This document shows, one piece after another, positions 61,558 through 64,000 of a stretch of DNA of 64,000 nt. A program made the translations under genes and the position numbers. The notes beneath the pieces are model-generated. The model saw only the letters and a list, made by a program, of their open reading frames with translations. It made no database searches and had not been told where the DNA came from. The DNA is from Nonomuraea sp. NEAU-A123 (GTDB lineage: Bacteria; Actinomycetota; Actinomycetes; Streptosporangiales; Streptosporangiaceae). The stretch is taken from assembly GCF_018603905.1 (NCBI RefSeq), contig NZ_JAHFZZ010000001.1, positions 248,001 through 312,000 of the forward strand, in the 5' to 3' direction. Within the stretch, counting starts at the first letter, position 1; the number at the start of each line of letters is the position of its first letter.

Positions 61558-64000
61558 CGTGTCCGAGATCGCGGCTTGGATGGGTGTCGTGTTGCCCATG
61601 GTGACCAGCAGGCCGCGTCCCGGTGGGCCTCCGACGGCGCCGCGCGGTAGACGGACCGTGAACAGGTCGCCGTCGGCCGGACTCTGTACCGACAGGAGTA
61701 CGCCGGTGCGCGACTTGCGGGTTTCCGCCACGAAGCCGCGGTATGCCGTCGCCAGGTCACCCGTCGCGCCCGCGATGATGAGGCCGTGGTCTCCGTCCCG
61801 GCCTGATCGAAGGACCTCTTCCAGGGCCGTACCGAGAGGGGAGTCCGGGTTGATCAGCTCGGCGTCGTCCACGATCACCACGTAGCGGTCGCGGTCCGCG
61901 AGCAGCTCCTGCAGCCCCGCTCCGTCACCATCGAGTATGGCGAGAACGCCGTCCAGCGTACGCAGCGGGCTACGCCGGGGGGCGATGGCGATGACCGGCG
62001 TGCCGTACGAGATGAGCGACCTGGCGGCCGTCACCAGCACCGAGGAGCGACCCGAGCGGGCCGGCCCGGCGACGACGGCGCCGGGGCCGTGCGCGAGCAG
62101 GTCCAGACCCATCGGGGCGAGGGCGTCACCACCTGCGCCGACCAGTGCCCACAGGGGCGAAGGCCGGGCGAAGCTCGGTTCCAGGTCCATGGCCTGGCCG
62201 GCGGTGATGCGCATGGGAAGCGCGTCGACCCGAAGCGGAGGCTCTCCCTCCCAATGCCACGCGCCACGTCCCAGACGAGCCGACCGACCGGATCGGGCAA
62301 AGCCGCCCAACGCGCCCGCGCTGTCCGACGTACCGCCCGAGACGTCGCCGACTGGGGCGCTGCCCGACGTGCCGCCCGGGACATCGCCACGTGATGCGCC
62401 GCCCGAGGTCCTGCTTGACGTGCTGTCCGGTACGCCCGCCATGGCCTCCCGGGGGTTCGTTGCAGGCTCTGTGGGGGTGGTCGTGCTGAGGTGGGTGGGG
62501 TCTTTCGAGGACGCTGTGGATGCGTACGTCGGGATGCTGCTGAGAGGGGCTGCCGCGCGGGCGAGGGACTGGAGGGCCGCTACCTGGGCGGGGCCCGAGG
62601 GGTCTCGGGTGAGGAGGGCGATCTGGCTTTCGACGATGCCGTGTTCGCCCATCGAGAGAGCTCGGCCGGAGGGCATCGATGTGGGGAGTCCCTTCATCGG
62701 CATGCCTGCCAGGCCGTAGTCGGCCGGGTCCGCGAGGCGGAGGAGGAGGCGGTCGTCGAAGACCGTGGAAATCTGGCCGAGCAGGCACGAACGGTCGCCG
62801 GTCACCACCGCCCGCAGTCCCACCGCCGGACCCTCTCTGAGCAGTTGGAGGAGCGACTCTGTGAGGCGGCCGTAGTCGTAGCCCTCGAAGGCCGCCACGT
62901 ACCCCTCCCAGCGGTCGACCATGAGGACCAGCCAGGGGAGGCGGTGGCCTGCCTGGCGGTATTCGGCCAACGAGGCGTGTCCGGCTTCGGCGAGTAGTTG
63001 CTGGCGGCGGCCCACTTCGGCGCGGAGGCGGGACAGCAGGCGTTCGACGCGGTCGAGCTGGTCGCGGGTCACGACCGCGCCGCAGTGTGGCATGGCCATC
63101 AGCGGGAGCAGTGCGCCTGATCCGCAGTCGATGGCGTGCAGGTGGACGTCGGCCGGGGACGCTTGCGCGGCGATGGCGCCGGCGATCGTCCGTAGTGCGG
63201 TGGATCTGCCGCTGCGGGCCGCTCCCGCGATGAGCAGGTGGCCGCCTTGGGCCAGGTCCAGCGCGAGCGGGCGTCGGTCCTGCGCCCAGGGCCGATCGAT
63301 TATTCCGAAAGCCAGCGGGCCCACTTCGGGGAACGTCCCCGAGCCGGGGAACGTCCCTGAGCTGGCGACTGGCCCTGAGCCAGTGAACGTCCCCGGTCCG
63401 GTGACTGGCCCTGGTCCGGTGAACGGCTCTGATCCGGCGGCGGATCGCGAGCCGGCGATGGCCTCTGGTCGAGTGGATGTCCGTGATGTGGTGGATCTGG
63501 AGGATGTTCCGGGGCCGGAAAGTGCTCCGGCTGCCAGGGAAGGCGCCCCAGCCGTCAGGGAAGGGATGATCTCGTCGAGGGTCACGGTCGAGGGCAGCGG
63601 CTCCAGCCATGGGCTCGGTTGCTCTGGTACGCCGGTGAGGCGGGCTGCCTCGATGAGCGCGTCCGCGAGGACGGTGAGGTCGGTGATCGTCGACCCCTCA
63701 GGCGGCTCAGGGAGCGGGGGGAGTGCCCGGCCCAGGGAACGCCAGTCCACGTCGATCACCCGCAGCCGACCGCCCGCGCCCGCCAGTCCTCCAGCGCCCG
63801 CCAATCCGACCGACATGCCGCCCGGGCCTGCCATGCCGCCCGGGCCTGCCATATTGGCCGGACCCGCCATATTGGCCGGACCCACAAGCCCGCCCGGATC
63901 CACAAGCCCGCCCGTGCCCAGCGGGCCGCTCGCCCCAACCGGCCCGTTCGTGGCCGGTTGGTCGGCTCTGAGGGATGCGCTTGCCACTGGGCTCCGGCCG
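61555..64000 (-). CDS. FtsK/EccC-like multidomain protein with degenerate ATPase sites, 5' end outside window
   Basis: The last 815 residues of a larger protein, open through the right edge; a GTG at 63987 is in frame but unlikely to be the start. Two FtsK/SpoIIIE-type modules are seen. Their Walker A motifs are GAARSGRS (about 63206-63229) and GPARSGRS (about 62043-62066), Arg replacing the Lys in both. Walker B-like strands follow (WLVLMVDRW and YVVIVDDAEL). Long Gly/Pro/Ser/Thr linkers contain hexapeptide repeats (AGPGGM/AGPANM, 63815-63905) and TGPGT/SGPV repeats (63330-63430). Probably a second ESX-associated motor or scaffold. Its stop codon lies exactly at the recombinase junction. Confidence 0.78.
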   Translation of the reverse strand, partial: GRSPVASASLRADQPATNGPVGASGPLGTGGLVDPGGLVGPANMAGPANMAGPGGMAGPGGMSVGLAGAGGLAGAGGRLRVIDVDWRSLGRALPPLPEPPEGSTITDLTVLADALIEAARLTGVPEQPSPWLEPLPSTVTLDEIIPSLTAGAPSLAAGALSGPGTSSRSTTSRTSTRPEAIAGSRSAAGSEPFTGPGPVTGPGTFTGSGPVASSGTFPGSGTFPEVGPLAFGIIDRPWAQDRRPLALDLAQGGHLLIAGAARSGRSTALRTIAGAIAAQASPADVHLHAIDCGSGALLPLMAMPHCGAVVTRDQLDRVERLLSRLRAEVGRRQQLLAEAGHASLAEYRQAGHRLPWLVLMVDRWEGYVAAFEGYDYGRLTESLLQLLREGPAVGLRAVVTGDRSCLLGQISTVFDDRLLLRLADPADYGLAGMPMKGLPTSMPSGRALSMGEHGIVESQIALLTRDPSGPAQVAALQSLARAAAPLSSIPTYASTASSKDPTHLSTTTPTEPATNPREAMAGVPDSTSSRTSGGASRGDVPGGTSGSAPVGDVSGGTSDSAGALGGFARSGRSARLGRGAWHWEGEPPLRVDALPMRITAGQAMDLEPSFARPSPLWALVGAGGDALAPMGLDLLAHGPGAVVAGPARSGRSSVLVTAARSLISYGTPVIAIAPRRSPLRTLDGVLAILDGDGAGLQELLADRDRYVVIVDDAELINPDSPLGTALEEVLRSGRDGDHGLIIAGATGDLATAYRGFVAETRKSRTGVLLSVQSPADGDLFTVRLPRGAVGGPPGRGLLVTMGNTTPIQAAISDT

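Noticed and set aside
60641..61885. Apparent long recombinase protein of 414 residues
   Set aside because: The first part has no homology and the last 110 codons are antisense to the FtsK-like gene; only the middle is recombinase-derived.

Overview
The window is GC-rich throughout, uses GTG and TTG starts freely, and packs genes into overlapping operons. Its gene content (type VII/ESX secretion, an SCO4848-type membrane protein, an LpdA-type quinone reductase, an AMIN-like lipoprotein) points to a filamentous actinomycete, probably of the Streptosporangiales (Nonomuraea-like). The order-level placement is inference from gene style only. No rRNA, tRNA or CRISPR array was recognised.

Region 1 (1-32,323) is mostly conserved metabolism. 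It opens with a cut-off D-Ala-D-Ala carboxypeptidase next to an SCO4848-type membrane protein. A PGM1-like ATP-grasp enzyme, an M20 amidohydrolase and a secreted S15 Xaa-Pro peptidase follow. A nucleoside import and salvage operon runs from 6,211 to 13,098: BMP lipoprotein, double ATPase, two permeases, cytidine deaminase and thymidine phosphorylase. Adenosine deaminase (16,831), purine nucleoside phosphorylase (22,587) and a phosphohexomutase (21,589) complete the salvage theme. Between them lie a MarR/MFS pair with a palindromic intergenic region, a MerR regulator with a textbook 19-bp-spacer promoter, a GyrI-like gene with an in-frame TGA, and an Lrp-like regulator divergent from an MHS-type transporter. 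lpdA, a TPM-domain protein, acetyl/propionyl-CoA carboxylase alpha and an SDR end this region. From memory, several of these genes also sit close together in mycobacteria and streptomycetes.

Region 2 (32,446-58,470) is a large type VII secretion (ESX) island. Core parts are EccC (44,036 to 40,059), EccD (44,134-45,648), EccB (56,551 to 55,121) and a mycosin protease (32,963). I see neither EccE nor EccA. Around the core are many small helical WXG100-like proteins, several translationally coupled to a larger partner: a WXG protein carrying a lytic transglycosylase domain, one with membrane segments and LysM, and several with long low-complexity tails. Three of the large proteins end in the same modular C-terminal tail. 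Two YbaB/EspL-like proteins and a membrane pseudokinase fused to a SapA-like secreted domain complete the island. This island is the best candidate for something under-described.

Region 3 (58,474-64,000) holds a chloramphenicol-type MFS exporter with a divergently regulated TetR gene (matching operator-like sites in front of both), a stretch of probable gene debris, a truncated serine recombinase, and the 3' part of a large FtsK/EccC-like protein whose two visible Walker A motifs carry Arg instead of Lys. That gene runs off the right edge.
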